From Amorphoplanes digitatis (GTDB taxonomy: Bacteria > Actinomycetota > Actinomycetes > Mycobacteriales > Micromonosporaceae): 64,000 bases of DNA. Shown here piece after piece: positions 25,043 to 33,814 of this stretch (position 1 is its first letter; every line of letters begins with the position of its first letter). The notes below the pieces were generated by a model. The model saw only the letters and a list, made by a program, of their open reading frames with translations. It searched no databases and was not told the DNA's origin. Where the stretch lies: positions 4,706,501 through 4,770,500 of the forward strand of contig NZ_JACHNH010000001.1 in assembly GCF_014205335.1 (NCBI RefSeq). The letters are read 5' to 3'. The position numbers and the translations under genes are program-made.

Positions 25043-25855
25043 TCAGCCCGGTCCGGCGACGTGGTCGCGGTAGCCGGCGAGGGCCTCGGCGAGCACCTCG
25101 TCGCCCGGGCGGGACCACACGTCCTCGGCGAAGACCTCCACCTCGATCGGGCCCGCGTAGCCGGCCGCGTCGACCGCCTCGCGGAAGCGGCGCAGCTCCA
25201 CGCAGCCCGTGCCCGGCAGGCCGCGGCCCAGCAGCACGCCGGCCGGCAGCGGGGTCAGCCAGTCGGCGACCTGGAAGCAGGCGATCCGCTGCTCGCGGCC
25301 GGCCCGGGCGATCTGCTCCCACACCGTGTCGTCCCACCACAGGTGGTAGGTGTCGATCGCCACCCCGACCGCCCGGTGCGGGTACGGTGCCGCGAGGTCC
25401 AGTGCCTGCTTCAGGGTGGACACGACGCAGCGGTCCGAGCTGAACATCGGGTGCAGCGGCTCGATCGCGAGGCGCACCCCGGCCTCCAGCGCGTACGGCA
25501 CGAGCGTGCCGATCGCCGTGCCGACGTGCGCGCGGGCCGCGTCGATGTCCCGGCTGCCCGGCGGAAGGCCGCCGGAGACCAGCACCAGCGTTCCCGCGCC
25601 GAGCGCCGCGGCCTCGTCGATGGCACGCCGGTTCTCGTCCCACCAGGTCGGCTCCTGGAAGAAGCCGCCGCGGCAGAGCGAGGTCACCGTCAGCCCGGCG
25701 TCGCGGACCAGCGCCGCGGAGCGCTCCACTCCGTATTCCTGTACGTTCTCGCGCCACAGGCCCACGCCGGTGACGCCGGCCCGCACGCAGCCCGCCACCA
25801 GGTCGGGCATGGGCCAGTGCCGGGTCGTGGCCTGGTTGAGGGAGAAGCGCTTCAC
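25043..25855 (-). CDS. Sugar phosphate isomerase/epimerase-like TIM-barrel protein (270 aa)
   Basis: Xylose-isomerase-like AP-endonuclease-2 family barrel. It shows MPDLVAGCVRAGVTGVGLWR, LVLVSGGLPPGSRDIDAARA, the metal-site Glu in LAIEPLHPMF, VAIDTYHLWWDDTVWEQIAR, FQVADWLTPL and a final metal Glu in GPIEVEVFAEDVW. These are the positions of the divalent-metal ligands in IolE/IolI-type enzymes. Last gene of the Gfo/Idh operon; its GTG overlaps the DUF993 stop by four bases. In 3-keto-sugar pathways such barrels act as isomerases or hydratases, which would fit here but is unproved. Confidence 0.88.
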   Translation of the reverse strand: MKRFSLNQATTRHWPMPDLVAGCVRAGVTGVGLWRENVQEYGVERSAALVRDAGLTVTSLCRGGFFQEPTWWDENRRAIDEAAALGAGTLVLVSGGLPPGSRDIDAARAHVGTAIGTLVPYALEAGVRLAIEPLHPMFSSDRCVVSTLKQALDLAAPYPHRAVGVAIDTYHLWWDDTVWEQIARAGREQRIACFQVADWLTPLPAGVLLGRGLPGTGCVELRRFREAVDAAGYAGPIEVEVFAEDVWSRPGDEVLAEALAGYRDHVAGPG

Positions 25856-27021
25856 GGCTGCGCCACCCCCACCGTCGTCAGCCAGGCCCGGGCCCGGTGC
25901 GCGGCGAGGTCCGCGTCCGGCAGCAGGCCCGCGGAGTCGGCCAGCCGGATCAGCTCGGCCAGGTGGTACGGCGAGCGGCCGCTCTGCACGCCGCCGACCA
26001 TCGTGAAGTGGTCCTGGTGGCCGGCCAGCCAGGACAGGAACACGATCCCCGTCTTGTAGTACCAGGTCGGCGTCTCGAACAGGTGCCGGGACAGGGTCAC
26101 CGTCGGCGCGAGGATGCGGTCGTACCCGCCGAGGTCCCCCGCGTCCAGGGCACGCAGCGCCGCGGCCGCCGCGGGCGCGATCGCGGCGAAGATGCCCAGC
26201 AGCGCCTCGGAGTGTCCCCGCTCGTCGCCGCGGATCAGGATCGGGTAGTTGAAGTCGTCGCCGGTGTAGAGGCGCACGCCGGCCGGGAGCCGGCGGCGCA
26301 GCGCCACCTCGAAGTCCTCGTCCAGCAGGGACAGCTTGATCCCGTCGATCTTCCCGGGGTGCGCGGCGACAAGCGTGGCCACCGTGTCGGCGGCCCGCCA
26401 CCGCGAGCCGGAGCCCCAGTAGCCGGCGAGCCGGGGGTCGAAGGCCTGCCCCAGCCAGTGCAGCAGGACCGGCTGGTCGGAGTCGGCGATGAGCTGCCCG
26501 TAGACGTCGAGGTAGTCCTGTGCGTCCTCGGCCGCGGCGGCCAGGTGGCGGCTGCACATCAGCACCGGGCGGGCGCCGGCCTCCTGCACGTCGGCAAGCT
26601 GCTCGCCGTAGGCCTTGCGGATCTCGTCGAGGGTCGCGGGGCCGGGCGGGAGCTGGTCGGTGCCGACCCCGGCGACGATCGCGCCGCCGACCGCGGCGGC
26701 CTCCCGGGCCGAGCGGCGGATCAGCTCGCGGGCCGCCGGATAGTCGAGGCCCATTCCGCGCTGCGCGGTGTCCATGGCCTCGGCGACGCCGAAGCCGTGC
26801 GACCACAGGTGGCGGCGGAACGCCAGGGTGGCGTCCCAGTCCAGCACCGGCGGCGCGCCGGGGATGTTCCCGCCGGCGGGGTCGGCGACGACGTGCGCCG
26901 CGGCGTAGGCGACCCGGCCGGTGAACGGCGCGCCCGGCGCCGCCCACTGCGCGCCCGCGCCGGACAGGGTCAGCGGGCCCCCCGGCAGCCGCACGGTCCG
27001 GCCCCGCGCCGGCTCGCTCAT
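25852..27021 (-). CDS. DUF993 / dihydrodipicolinate-synthase-like family protein (389 aa)
   Basis: A soluble protein of the DUF993 family, a distant TIM-barrel relative of DapA-type aldolases. Key stretches are DWDATLAFRRHLWSHGFGVA, EAMDTAQRGMGLDYPAARE, GKIDGIKLSLLDEDFEVALR (placing a Lys in the position of the Schiff-base lysine, as GIKLS) and LYTGDDFNYPILIRGDERGH. This suggests aldolase or lyase chemistry on a keto acid or keto sugar. Start ATG at 27021 overlaps the Gfo/Idh stop by four bases. Middle gene of a three-gene catabolic operon. Confidence 0.85.
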   Translation of the reverse strand: MSEPARGRTVRLPGGPLTLSGAGAQWAAPGAPFTGRVAYAAAHVVADPAGGNIPGAPPVLDWDATLAFRRHLWSHGFGVAEAMDTAQRGMGLDYPAARELIRRSAREAAAVGGAIVAGVGTDQLPPGPATLDEIRKAYGEQLADVQEAGARPVLMCSRHLAAAAEDAQDYLDVYGQLIADSDQPVLLHWLGQAFDPRLAGYWGSGSRWRAADTVATLVAAHPGKIDGIKLSLLDEDFEVALRRRLPAGVRLYTGDDFNYPILIRGDERGHSEALLGIFAAIAPAAAAALRALDAGDLGGYDRILAPTVTLSRHLFETPTWYYKTGIVFLSWLAGHQDHFTMVGGVQSGRSPYHLAELIRLADSAGLLPDADLAAHRARAWLTTVGVAQP

Positions 27022-28172
27022 CGCTCCAGCTCCGGCACCTCGACGCGGCGGCCCTCGCGGGCCGACCGCAGGCCCAGCTCGGCCAGCTGCACCCCGCGCG
27101 CGCCCGCCCACAGGTCCCAGGTGTACGGCGCGTCCTCGGCGACGTGGCGCAGGAACATCTCCCACTGCGCCTTGAAGCCGTTGTCGAACTCCTCGTTGTC
27201 CGGCACCTCCTGCCACTGATCGCGGAAGGGCTCGGTGGCCGGCAGGTCGGGGTTCCACACCGGCTTCGGGGTGGTGGCCCGGTGCTGGACGCGGCAGCGG
27301 CGCAGGCCGGCCACCGCGCTGCCCTGCACGCCGTCCACCTGGAACTCCACCAGCTCGTCGCGGTTCACCCGGACCGCCCACGAGGAGTTGACCTGTGCGA
27401 CGACGCCGCCGTCGAGCTCGAAGATCGCGTACGCCGAGTCGTCGGCGGTCGCCTCGTACGGCTCGCCCCGCTCGTCCCAGCGGCGCGGCACGTGCGTGGC
27501 GACGTGCGCGGTCACCGCGCGGACCGGGGCGAAGAGCTGCTCCAGCAGGTAGTGCCAGTGCGGGAACATGTCGACGACGATGCCGCCGCCGTCGGCCGCC
27601 CGGTAGTTCCAGCTCGGGCGCTGGGCGTCCTGCCAGTCGCCCTCGAAGACCCAGTAGCCGAACTCACCGCGTACCGAAAGGATCCGGCCGAAGAAACCGC
27701 CGTCGATCAGGCGTTGCAGCTTGCGCAGGCCCGGCAGGAAGAGCTTGTCCTGCACCACGCCGTGCCGGACGCCGGCGGCGTCCGCGGCGCGGGCCAGCTC
27801 GATCGCCCCGCTGAGCGTGGTGGCCAGGGGCTTCTCGGTGTAGATGTGCTTGCCCGCCGCGACCGCGAGCCCGATGGCCTTCTCCCGCTCGCCGGTCACC
27901 TGGGCGTCAAAGTAGATCTGCACGTCCGGCCGGGCCAGGGCGGCGCCGAGGTCGGTGGTGTAGTCGGTAAGGCCGTGCCGGTTGGCGACGTCGCGCAGCT
28001 TGGCCTCGCTGCGGCCGACCAGGACCGGCTCGGGCCAGAGCAGCGAGCCGTCGCGCAGGGGCAGGCCGCCGGCCTCGCGGATGGCGAGCAGGGAGCGGAC
28101 CAGATGCTGGCGATAGCCCATCCTCCCGGTGACACCGTTCATGACGATCCCGATCGGGACGCGAGCGGACAT
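27018..28172 (-). CDS. Gfo/Idh/MocA-family oxidoreductase (384 aa)
   Basis: NAD(P)-dependent sugar dehydrogenase. The N-terminal Rossmann domain is slightly unusual (IGIVMNGVTGRMGYRQHL, with a GxxGxMG loop). The family motif EKP is present in HIYTEKPLATTLSGAIELAR, followed by the C-terminal alpha/beta domain with GGGIVVDMFPHWHYLLEQLF (catalytic D-x-x-x-H-W type). First gene of the operon; SD GAGGGGG, and an AAGCGCTT operator lies 17-28 bases upstream. Likely oxidises a sugar or its 1-5 lactone/3-keto form taken up by the HAAT importer (inference). Confidence 0.9.
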   Translation of the reverse strand: MSARVPIGIVMNGVTGRMGYRQHLVRSLLAIREAGGLPLRDGSLLWPEPVLVGRSEAKLRDVANRHGLTDYTTDLGAALARPDVQIYFDAQVTGEREKAIGLAVAAGKHIYTEKPLATTLSGAIELARAADAAGVRHGVVQDKLFLPGLRKLQRLIDGGFFGRILSVRGEFGYWVFEGDWQDAQRPSWNYRAADGGGIVVDMFPHWHYLLEQLFAPVRAVTAHVATHVPRRWDERGEPYEATADDSAYAIFELDGGVVAQVNSSWAVRVNRDELVEFQVDGVQGSAVAGLRRCRVQHRATTPKPVWNPDLPATEPFRDQWQEVPDNEEFDNGFKAQWEMFLRHVAEDAPYTWDLWAGARGVQLAELGLRSAREGRRVEVPELER

Positions 28173-28188
28173 GGGCCGACCCCCTCAG

Positions 28189-28200
28189 GTAAGCGCTTTC
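28189..28200. promoter_or_regulatory. LacI-type operator upstream of the Gfo/Idh operon
   Basis: GTAAGCGCTTTC (28189-28200) contains the palindromic core AAGCGCTT and is identical to the reverse complement of 23887-23898 in the ABC-operon operator. A weaker variant, GCAAGCGCAT, lies at 28232-28241 nearer the lacI-2 start. The site is in the 83-base divergent region. Confidence 0.75.
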
Positions 28201-28255
28201 CTGGCAGGCTACCGGCGCGCGGACACCTCAGGCAAGCGCATACCGGACGGCGTTC

Positions 28256-29296
28256 ATGGGCTACTCTGCACCGGTGGCGACTCTCGCGGACGTCGCGCGG
28301 CGGGCGGGGGTCTCGACCGCGACCGTTTCCCGCATCATCAACAACAGCCCCAAGCCGGTGGCCGAGGCGCTCCGCGAGCGTGTCCTCGCGGCCGTCGCCG
28401 AGCTCCAGTTCGTGCCGAACGCCAACGCGCAGCAGCTCGCCCGGGCCGACCGCAGCGCCGTCGGCGTTATCGTGCACGACGTCTCCGACCCCTACTTCGC
28501 CGAGATCACCCGGGGGCTGCAACGGGTCGCGACCGACCACGGCCGGCTGGTCATCATCTGCAACAGCTACCGCGACCCCGAGCGCGAACTCGCCTACGTC
28601 GACCTGCTGCACGCGCACCAGACCGCCGCGATCGTGCTGGCCGGCTCCGGATACCACGACGCGCCGATCACCGCCCGGCTCGACGCCAAGCTGCGCATCT
28701 ACGAGAGCACCGGCGGGCGGGTCGCGGTGATCGGCCGGCACGAGCACGCCGGCGACGCGGTCGTGCCGGAGAACGAGCCCGGCGGCTACCTGGCCGGCGA
28801 CGCGCTCTACCGCCTCGGCCACACCGCCATCGGCGTGATCGCCGGGCCGCGGCACCTGACCACCACGACCGACCGGCTGGCCGGGCTGCGGCGCGCCGCC
28901 AAGGAGCACGGCCACCGGCTGACCGCACGCCAGATCGCGTACGCGGACTTCGACCGCAACGGCGGCGGGGCCGCGGCGGCCGCCCTGCTGGCGGCGAACC
29001 CGGGCCTGACCGCGCTGGCCGCGCTCAACGACTCGATGGCCATCGGCGCGCTGGCCTGCCTGCGCGAGCGGGGCATCGACGTGCCGGGCCGGATGAGCCT
29101 GATCGGCTTCGACGACATGCCGATCTCCGTCGACGTGACGCCGCCGCTGAGCACCGTGCGGCTGCCGCTCGAGGAGATCGGCGTACGGGCGATGTCCCTT
29201 GCCCTGCGCGAGGGCGAGCGCGACGGCCCGCTGGTGGAGCACGCGACCGCGCGGCTGGTGCTGCGCGGCAGCACCGCCGCGCCCCCGTCCGCCTGA
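28256..29296 (+). CDS. LacI-family transcriptional regulator 2 (346 aa)
   Basis: HTH TLADVARRAGVSTATVSRII, hinge LQFVPNANAQQLARADRSAV, then effector domain VGVIVHDVSDPYFAEITRGL, LAALNDSMAIGALACLRERG and MSLIGFDDMPISVDVTPPLS. It is divergent from the Gfo/Idh-DUF993-isomerase operon and shares many effector-domain segments with regulator 1. ATG at 28256 has GGACGG before it; GTG at 28274 would remove six residues (MGYSAP) and is nearly as plausible. The operator 56-67 bases upstream suggests cross-regulation with lacI-1. Confidence 0.92.
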   Translation: MGYSAPVATLADVARRAGVSTATVSRIINNSPKPVAEALRERVLAAVAELQFVPNANAQQLARADRSAVGVIVHDVSDPYFAEITRGLQRVATDHGRLVIICNSYRDPERELAYVDLLHAHQTAAIVLAGSGYHDAPITARLDAKLRIYESTGGRVAVIGRHEHAGDAVVPENEPGGYLAGDALYRLGHTAIGVIAGPRHLTTTTDRLAGLRRAAKEHGHRLTARQIAYADFDRNGGGAAAAALLAANPGLTALAALNDSMAIGALACLRERGIDVPGRMSLIGFDDMPISVDVTPPLSTVRLPLEEIGVRAMSLALREGERDGPLVEHATARLVLRGSTAAPPSA

Positions 29297-29356
29297 AATC
29301 ACGGCGCGGGGACCCCGCCGGGCGGCGGGCGCCCCCGTGACGGAGAATCGGCGACC

Positions 29357-30613
29357 ATGAGCGATCAAGCCTCCCCCCGGGCCCGCGACCTCGACATCGT
29401 CCTGTACGGCGCGACCGGCTTCGTCGGCGTGCTGGTCGCCGCGCACCTGGCGGCGTACGCGCCGGCCGGCACCCGGATCGCCCTGGCCGGCCGCTCGGCC
29501 GAGCGGCTGGAGGCCCTGCGCACCCGGCTCGGGGTCGACTGGCCGACCGTGGTCGCGGACGCCGCCGACGCGCCCGCGCTGGAGAAGCTGGCCGCCGCGG
29601 CGCACGTCGTCATCACGACCGTCGGCCCCTACGCGAAGTACGGCCGCGTCCTCGCGCACGCCTGCGCCGCCGCCGGCACCGACTACGTCGACCTGACCGG
29701 CGAGGTGCTCTTCGCCCGGGCGAGCATCGACGAGAACCACGAGCTGGCGAGCACGACCGGTGCCCGGATCGTGCACTCCTGCGGCTTCGACTCGATCCCC
29801 TCCGACATCGGGGTGCACGTCCTGCATGCCCAGGTCGAGGCCGACGGCGCGGGCGAGCTCACCGACACCACCCTCGTGGTCACCAGCCTGCGCGGCGGGG
29901 TCAGCGGCGGCACCATCGACTCGCTGCGCCACCAGCTGGACGTCGTCAAGAAGGACAGGTACTCGCGCCGGCTCGCCGCGAGCCCCTACTCGCTGAGCCC
30001 GGCGCCCGCGCAGGAGCCGGACCTCGGCGCGCAACGGGACATGGATACGCCCCGGGCCGCGGAGGTCGACCCCTCGCTGCGCGGCAGCCTCGCGCCGTTC
30101 GTGATGGCGCCCTACAACACCCGGGTGGTGCGGCGCAGCAACGCGCTGCGCGGATTCGCGTACGGCCGCGGGTTCCGCTACCGCGAGGCGATGAGCACGG
30201 GCACGTCGCCGCTGTCGCCGGTGCTGGCCGCGCTGACGAAGGTGGGCCTCGGCGCGCTGGCCGTCGGCCTGTCGCTGCCGCCGACCCGGTTCGTGCTGGA
30301 CCGGATCCTGCCCAAGCCGGGCGAGGGCCCCGACGAGCGTGCCCGCCGCGCCGGACACTTCACCGTGGACGTGTTCACCAGGACCACCACCGGCGCCCGG
30401 TACAAGGCGCGGGTCCGGGCCAAGGGCGACCCCGGCTACGCCGCGACCGCGGTCATGCTCGCCGAGGCGGCGCTGGCCCTGGTCCTCGACCGCGCGGCGC
30501 TGCCCGACTCGCCCGGCGGGGTGCTCACCCCGGCCACCGGCATCGGCGACGCCCTGGTCGGGCGGCTGCGCGCCGCGGGCCTGGAGATCACCGCGGGAGC
30601 CATCGACGACTGA
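29357..30613 (+). CDS. Trans-acting enoyl reductase-like / saccharopine dehydrogenase-like protein (418 aa)
   Basis: NAD(P)-binding Rossmann start DIVLYGATGFVGVLVAAHLA followed by TRIALAGRSAERLEALR and VVITTVGPYAKYGRVLAHAC, then AAAGTDYVDLTGEVLFARAS and RIVHSCGFDSIPSDIGVHVL. This is the actinobacterial family that includes the mycobacterial trans-acting enoyl reductase (Rv2953) and its many uncharacterised relatives. One hydrophobic stretch (LTKVGLGALAVGLSLPPTRF, about residue 295) suggests membrane contact. It stands alone 60 bases after lacI-2. Substrate unknown. Confidence 0.87.
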   Translation: MSDQASPRARDLDIVLYGATGFVGVLVAAHLAAYAPAGTRIALAGRSAERLEALRTRLGVDWPTVVADAADAPALEKLAAAAHVVITTVGPYAKYGRVLAHACAAAGTDYVDLTGEVLFARASIDENHELASTTGARIVHSCGFDSIPSDIGVHVLHAQVEADGAGELTDTTLVVTSLRGGVSGGTIDSLRHQLDVVKKDRYSRRLAASPYSLSPAPAQEPDLGAQRDMDTPRAAEVDPSLRGSLAPFVMAPYNTRVVRRSNALRGFAYGRGFRYREAMSTGTSPLSPVLAALTKVGLGALAVGLSLPPTRFVLDRILPKPGEGPDERARRAGHFTVDVFTRTTTGARYKARVRAKGDPGYAATAVMLAEAALALVLDRAALPDSPGGVLTPATGIGDALVGRLRAAGLEITAGAIDD

Positions 30614-30678
30614 GACTGGCCTCGGCGTGCGCGGGCACGGTAGCGTGCGGTGACCGCTCCGCCCGCGTGGAGGCCCGG

Positions 30679-32784
30679 ATGTTGCGCAGAGCCGCCCTAG
30701 TCCTCGCCGTCGCTGCCACCTTTCTCCTGACCGCGATCGCCCCGGCGGGCGCCTATCCCACCCTGTTCCAGCCGGGGTCGGCGGGCATCGGCGACCCGTA
30801 CTTCCCGCTCGCCGGCAACGGCGGCTACGACGTGCGGCACTACGGGCTGGACATCACCTACGCGCCGGCGACGGACGCCCTGGCCGGCGTCGCGACGATC
30901 AGCGCGGTGGCGACGCAGGACCTGTCCTCGTTCAACCTGGACTTCGACGGGCTGACCCTGCGGTCGCTGACCGTCGACCGGCAGCCCGCCGCCTGGAGCC
31001 GGGCGAACGGCGAGCTGACCGTGACACCGCGCCGCGGCCTGCGCCGGGGACAGCCGTTCACGGTGGTGGCCCGCTACGACGGCGTGCCGCAGGTCATCCA
31101 GGACCCCAACCTGGGCGCCTCCGGCGTCTTCGCCACCGACGACGGCATGGTCATCGTCGGGCAGCCCGAGGTCGCCTCGACCTGGTTCCCGGTCAACGAC
31201 CACCCGCTCGACAAGGCCTCCTACACGATCAGGATCACCGCGCCGCAGGGCCTGGAGTCGGTCTCCAACGGCGTGCTGGTCGGCCGCACCACCCGGCGCG
31301 GCTGGACCACGACGACCTGGGACGCCAAGGAGCCGATGGCCTCCTACCTGGCCACCGCCACCGTCGGCGAATACCGGGTGAAGGCCTACAAGGCGGGCGG
31401 GATCAAGTACCTGGACGCGCTCGACCCGAAGCTGTTCACGCCGCCGGCCGTGCCGCGCACCGGCAGCCGGATGGCGATGACCCAGGACGGCCAGCCGGCG
31501 TACAAGCGGCTGACCCGGACCATCGCCGTGCCCGCCGGCGGCGCGAACCTGAGCTTCCACGTCACCCGCGACACCGAGGACGGCTGGGACTTCTTCTTCG
31601 TCGAGGCCCGCACGGCCGGCGCGCAGGACTGGACCACCCTGCCGGACGCCAACGGGCACAGCCCGGCGGACACCGGCGCCGCCTGCCTCTACGCGCCGGA
31701 CCTGCACCCGTTCCTGCTGCACTACCTGACGCCCGGCGCCGACGACGCCTGCGCGGCCACCGGCAGCAGCGGCCGGTGGTGGGCCGCGAGCGGCGGCAGC
31801 GACGGCTACGAGCCGTGGACGATCGACCTCTCCGGCTACGCGGGCCGTACGGTCGAGGTCTCGCTCAGCGCGGTCAACGACCAGTCGGTCACGTTCGCGG
31901 GAGCCTTCGTGGACGACGTGGTCGTCTCGACCGGCGAGGGCAGCACGTCCTTCGAGGACGACGGCGACACCCTCGACGGCTGGGCGCCCGGCGGGCCGCC
32001 GGCCGGCAGCCCGGCCAACCCGAGCAACTGGATCTCGGGTACGGCCGCCGACGGGCCGCCGACGCTGGGCGACACCGCCGCCGGTTCGCTGGCCCGCGAG
32101 CCCGAGATCGTCGGCTTCCTCTCCGGCGTCTTCGGGCCGTACCCCTTCTCTGCCTCCGGCGGCATCGTCGACAGCACCAGCGCGTTCGGCTTCGCGCTGG
32201 AGAACCAGACCCGCCCGGTGTACGCGCAGGGCTTCTTCGGCACCCCGCAGGACGGCGACGCCGTGGTGGTGCACGAACTCGCGCACCAGTGGTACGGCGA
32301 CAGCCTGGCCCTCGCGCGCTGGCAGGACATCTGGCTCAACGAGGGCTTCGCGACGTACGCGGAGTGGCTGTGGAGCGAGCGCGAAGGCCTCGGCACGGCA
32401 CAGCAGAACTTCGACTTCCTCTACGGCATCTTCGCCGACGACCCCACGTTCTGGGCGCTGCCGGTCGGCGACCCCGGCCCGGAGCACCTGTTCGACACGC
32501 CGGTCTACGTGCGCGGCGGCATGACGCTGCACATGCTGCGCCGGACGGTTGGCGACCCCGCGTTCTTCCGGATCCTGCGGACCTGGGCCTCGGCCAACCG
32601 CGGCGGCAACGTCACCACCGGCGAGTTCGTCGACCTGGCCGAGCGGATCTCCGGCCGGTCGCTGGACAAGCTCTTCGAGACCTGGCTCTTCAGCCCGATC
32701 CGCCCGGAGGTGGCGATGGCGCCGGTGACCGCCGCGAAGGTCGCCGGGCCGACCCCGGTCGTCAAGCGCTGGCTGCGGCGCTGA
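30679..32784 (+). CDS. Secreted M1-family zinc metallopeptidase with an inserted immune-inhibitor-A/MAM-like domain (701 aa)
   Basis: Signal peptide MLRRAALVLAVAATFLLTAI, then APAGA. The N-terminal beta domain runs to about residue 260. Catalytic signatures are the exopeptidase loop FALENQTRP, the zinc site HELAHQWYG (His532, His536) and Glu555 in WLNEGFATYAE. Between the N-terminal and catalytic domains, residues of about 265-475 hold an extra beta-rich block (SFHVTRDTEDGWDFFFVEAR, SFEDDGDTLDGWAPG) of the kind seen in immune-inhibitor-A peptidases. The ATG at 30679 has GGAGG upstream. Probably an extracellular aminopeptidase. Confidence 0.88.
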   Translation: MLRRAALVLAVAATFLLTAIAPAGAYPTLFQPGSAGIGDPYFPLAGNGGYDVRHYGLDITYAPATDALAGVATISAVATQDLSSFNLDFDGLTLRSLTVDRQPAAWSRANGELTVTPRRGLRRGQPFTVVARYDGVPQVIQDPNLGASGVFATDDGMVIVGQPEVASTWFPVNDHPLDKASYTIRITAPQGLESVSNGVLVGRTTRRGWTTTTWDAKEPMASYLATATVGEYRVKAYKAGGIKYLDALDPKLFTPPAVPRTGSRMAMTQDGQPAYKRLTRTIAVPAGGANLSFHVTRDTEDGWDFFFVEARTAGAQDWTTLPDANGHSPADTGAACLYAPDLHPFLLHYLTPGADDACAATGSSGRWWAASGGSDGYEPWTIDLSGYAGRTVEVSLSAVNDQSVTFAGAFVDDVVVSTGEGSTSFEDDGDTLDGWAPGGPPAGSPANPSNWISGTAADGPPTLGDTAAGSLAREPEIVGFLSGVFGPYPFSASGGIVDSTSAFGFALENQTRPVYAQGFFGTPQDGDAVVVHELAHQWYGDSLALARWQDIWLNEGFATYAEWLWSEREGLGTAQQNFDFLYGIFADDPTFWALPVGDPGPEHLFDTPVYVRGGMTLHMLRRTVGDPAFFRILRTWASANRGGNVTTGEFVDLAERISGRSLDKLFETWLFSPIRPEVAMAPVTAAKVAGPTPVVKRWLRR

Positions 32785-32788
32785 ACGG

Positions 32789-33814
32789 ATGGCAAGTCCG
32801 GTCGTCGATGTCGTCATCGCCGTGGTGCTCACGCTCTGGCTGACCGCGCTGGTCGCCTCGGCGATCGTCGAATGGGTCGGCAACCTGACCCGCAAGCGCG
32901 CCAAGTACCTGCTGCGCGGGCTGCGCAACATGCTCGACGCCAAGGGCGAGCGGTCGGCGGCCACCAAGCCCGGGCCGCTCGCCGGCGCCGAGGTCGAGAA
33001 GGAGATGTACGACAAGGCGCTGGCGCCCACCGACGGCACGGTCGGCGACGGCGGGCTGACCGCGCTGGTGTTCAACCACCCGGTGCTACGCGCGATGATG
33101 CAGCCCCGGCCGACCGAGGCGGGCGAGCGGACCCGGGTGCCGCCGTACGTGCCGGCCGAGATGTTCTCCCGGGCGCTGCTCGACACCCTGGTCCCCCGCG
33201 ACGGCGGGCCGCTGACGCTGGAGCGGGTCCGCACGGCCGTCGCCGGGCTGGACCCCGCCCTGCCGGCCCGGCAGGCGCTGCTCGGGCTCGCCGACCAGAG
33301 CGCGGCGAGCCTCGACGACTTCCGCGCCGGCGTCGAGCACTGGTACGACGCACAGATGGACCGGGTGTCCGGCTGGTACAAGCGCTGGGCGAAGCGCTGG
33401 CTGCTGGTCGTCGCCGCCGTGCTGTGCCTGGCCGCCAACATCGACGCGTACGCGATCGCGGGCACCCTCTACCGCGACCCGGCGCTGCGGGCGGCGGTGG
33501 TCGGCCAGGTGCAGCAGGGCTCGGTCTGCGCCGACGTGCCGGTCGCCGAGCGACCCTCCTGCGTACGCGATCTGGTCGGCGCGATCGACGGCACCGGGCG
33601 CGTCATCTGGTGGCCCGAGGGCTGCCCGGCCACCCCGTCGGCGTGCGTGGCCCAGCCGGGCGAGGAGCCCGGCGCCGACGACTGGCTGATCAAGCTGCTC
33701 GGCCTCGCGCTCACCGCCGCCGCGGCAGCGGTCGGCGCACCCTTCTGGTTCGACCTGCTCAACCGGCTCGTCAACCTACGCGCCACCGGCCCGCGCCCGG
33801 AACCGAAGCCCTGA
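32789..33814 (+). CDS. Membrane protein of unknown function (341 aa)
   Basis: TM segment near the N-terminus (VVDVVIAVVLTLWLTALVAS), a central charged cytoplasmic-like part (KRAKYLLRGLRNMLDAKGER, FRAGVEHWYDAQMDRVSGWY), a second TM (KRWLLVVAAVLCLAANIDAY), a Cys-containing loop (CADVPVAERPSCVRDL, CPATPSACVA) and a C-terminal TM (LLGLALTAAAAAVGAPFWFD). I recognise no named domain. It starts 4 bases after the M1 peptidase stop and is probably co-transcribed with it. Its last 39 bases overlap the 3' end of a small minus-strand ORF. Confidence 0.75.
   Translation: MASPVVDVVIAVVLTLWLTALVASAIVEWVGNLTRKRAKYLLRGLRNMLDAKGERSAATKPGPLAGAEVEKEMYDKALAPTDGTVGDGGLTALVFNHPVLRAMMQPRPTEAGERTRVPPYVPAEMFSRALLDTLVPRDGGPLTLERVRTAVAGLDPALPARQALLGLADQSAASLDDFRAGVEHWYDAQMDRVSGWYKRWAKRWLLVVAAVLCLAANIDAYAIAGTLYRDPALRAAVVGQVQQGSVCADVPVAERPSCVRDLVGAIDGTGRVIWWPEGCPATPSACVAQPGEEPGADDWLIKLLGLALTAAAAAVGAPFWFDLLNRLVNLRATGPRPEPKP

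Noticed and set aside
28139..30358. 739-residue minus-strand frame
   Set aside because: Antisense of lacI-2 and the enoyl-reductase-like gene; both of these have clear families.
30697..33465. 922-residue minus-strand frame
   Set aside because: Antisense of the M1 peptidase and membrane protein; no domain, low-complexity composition typical of high-GC shadow frames.
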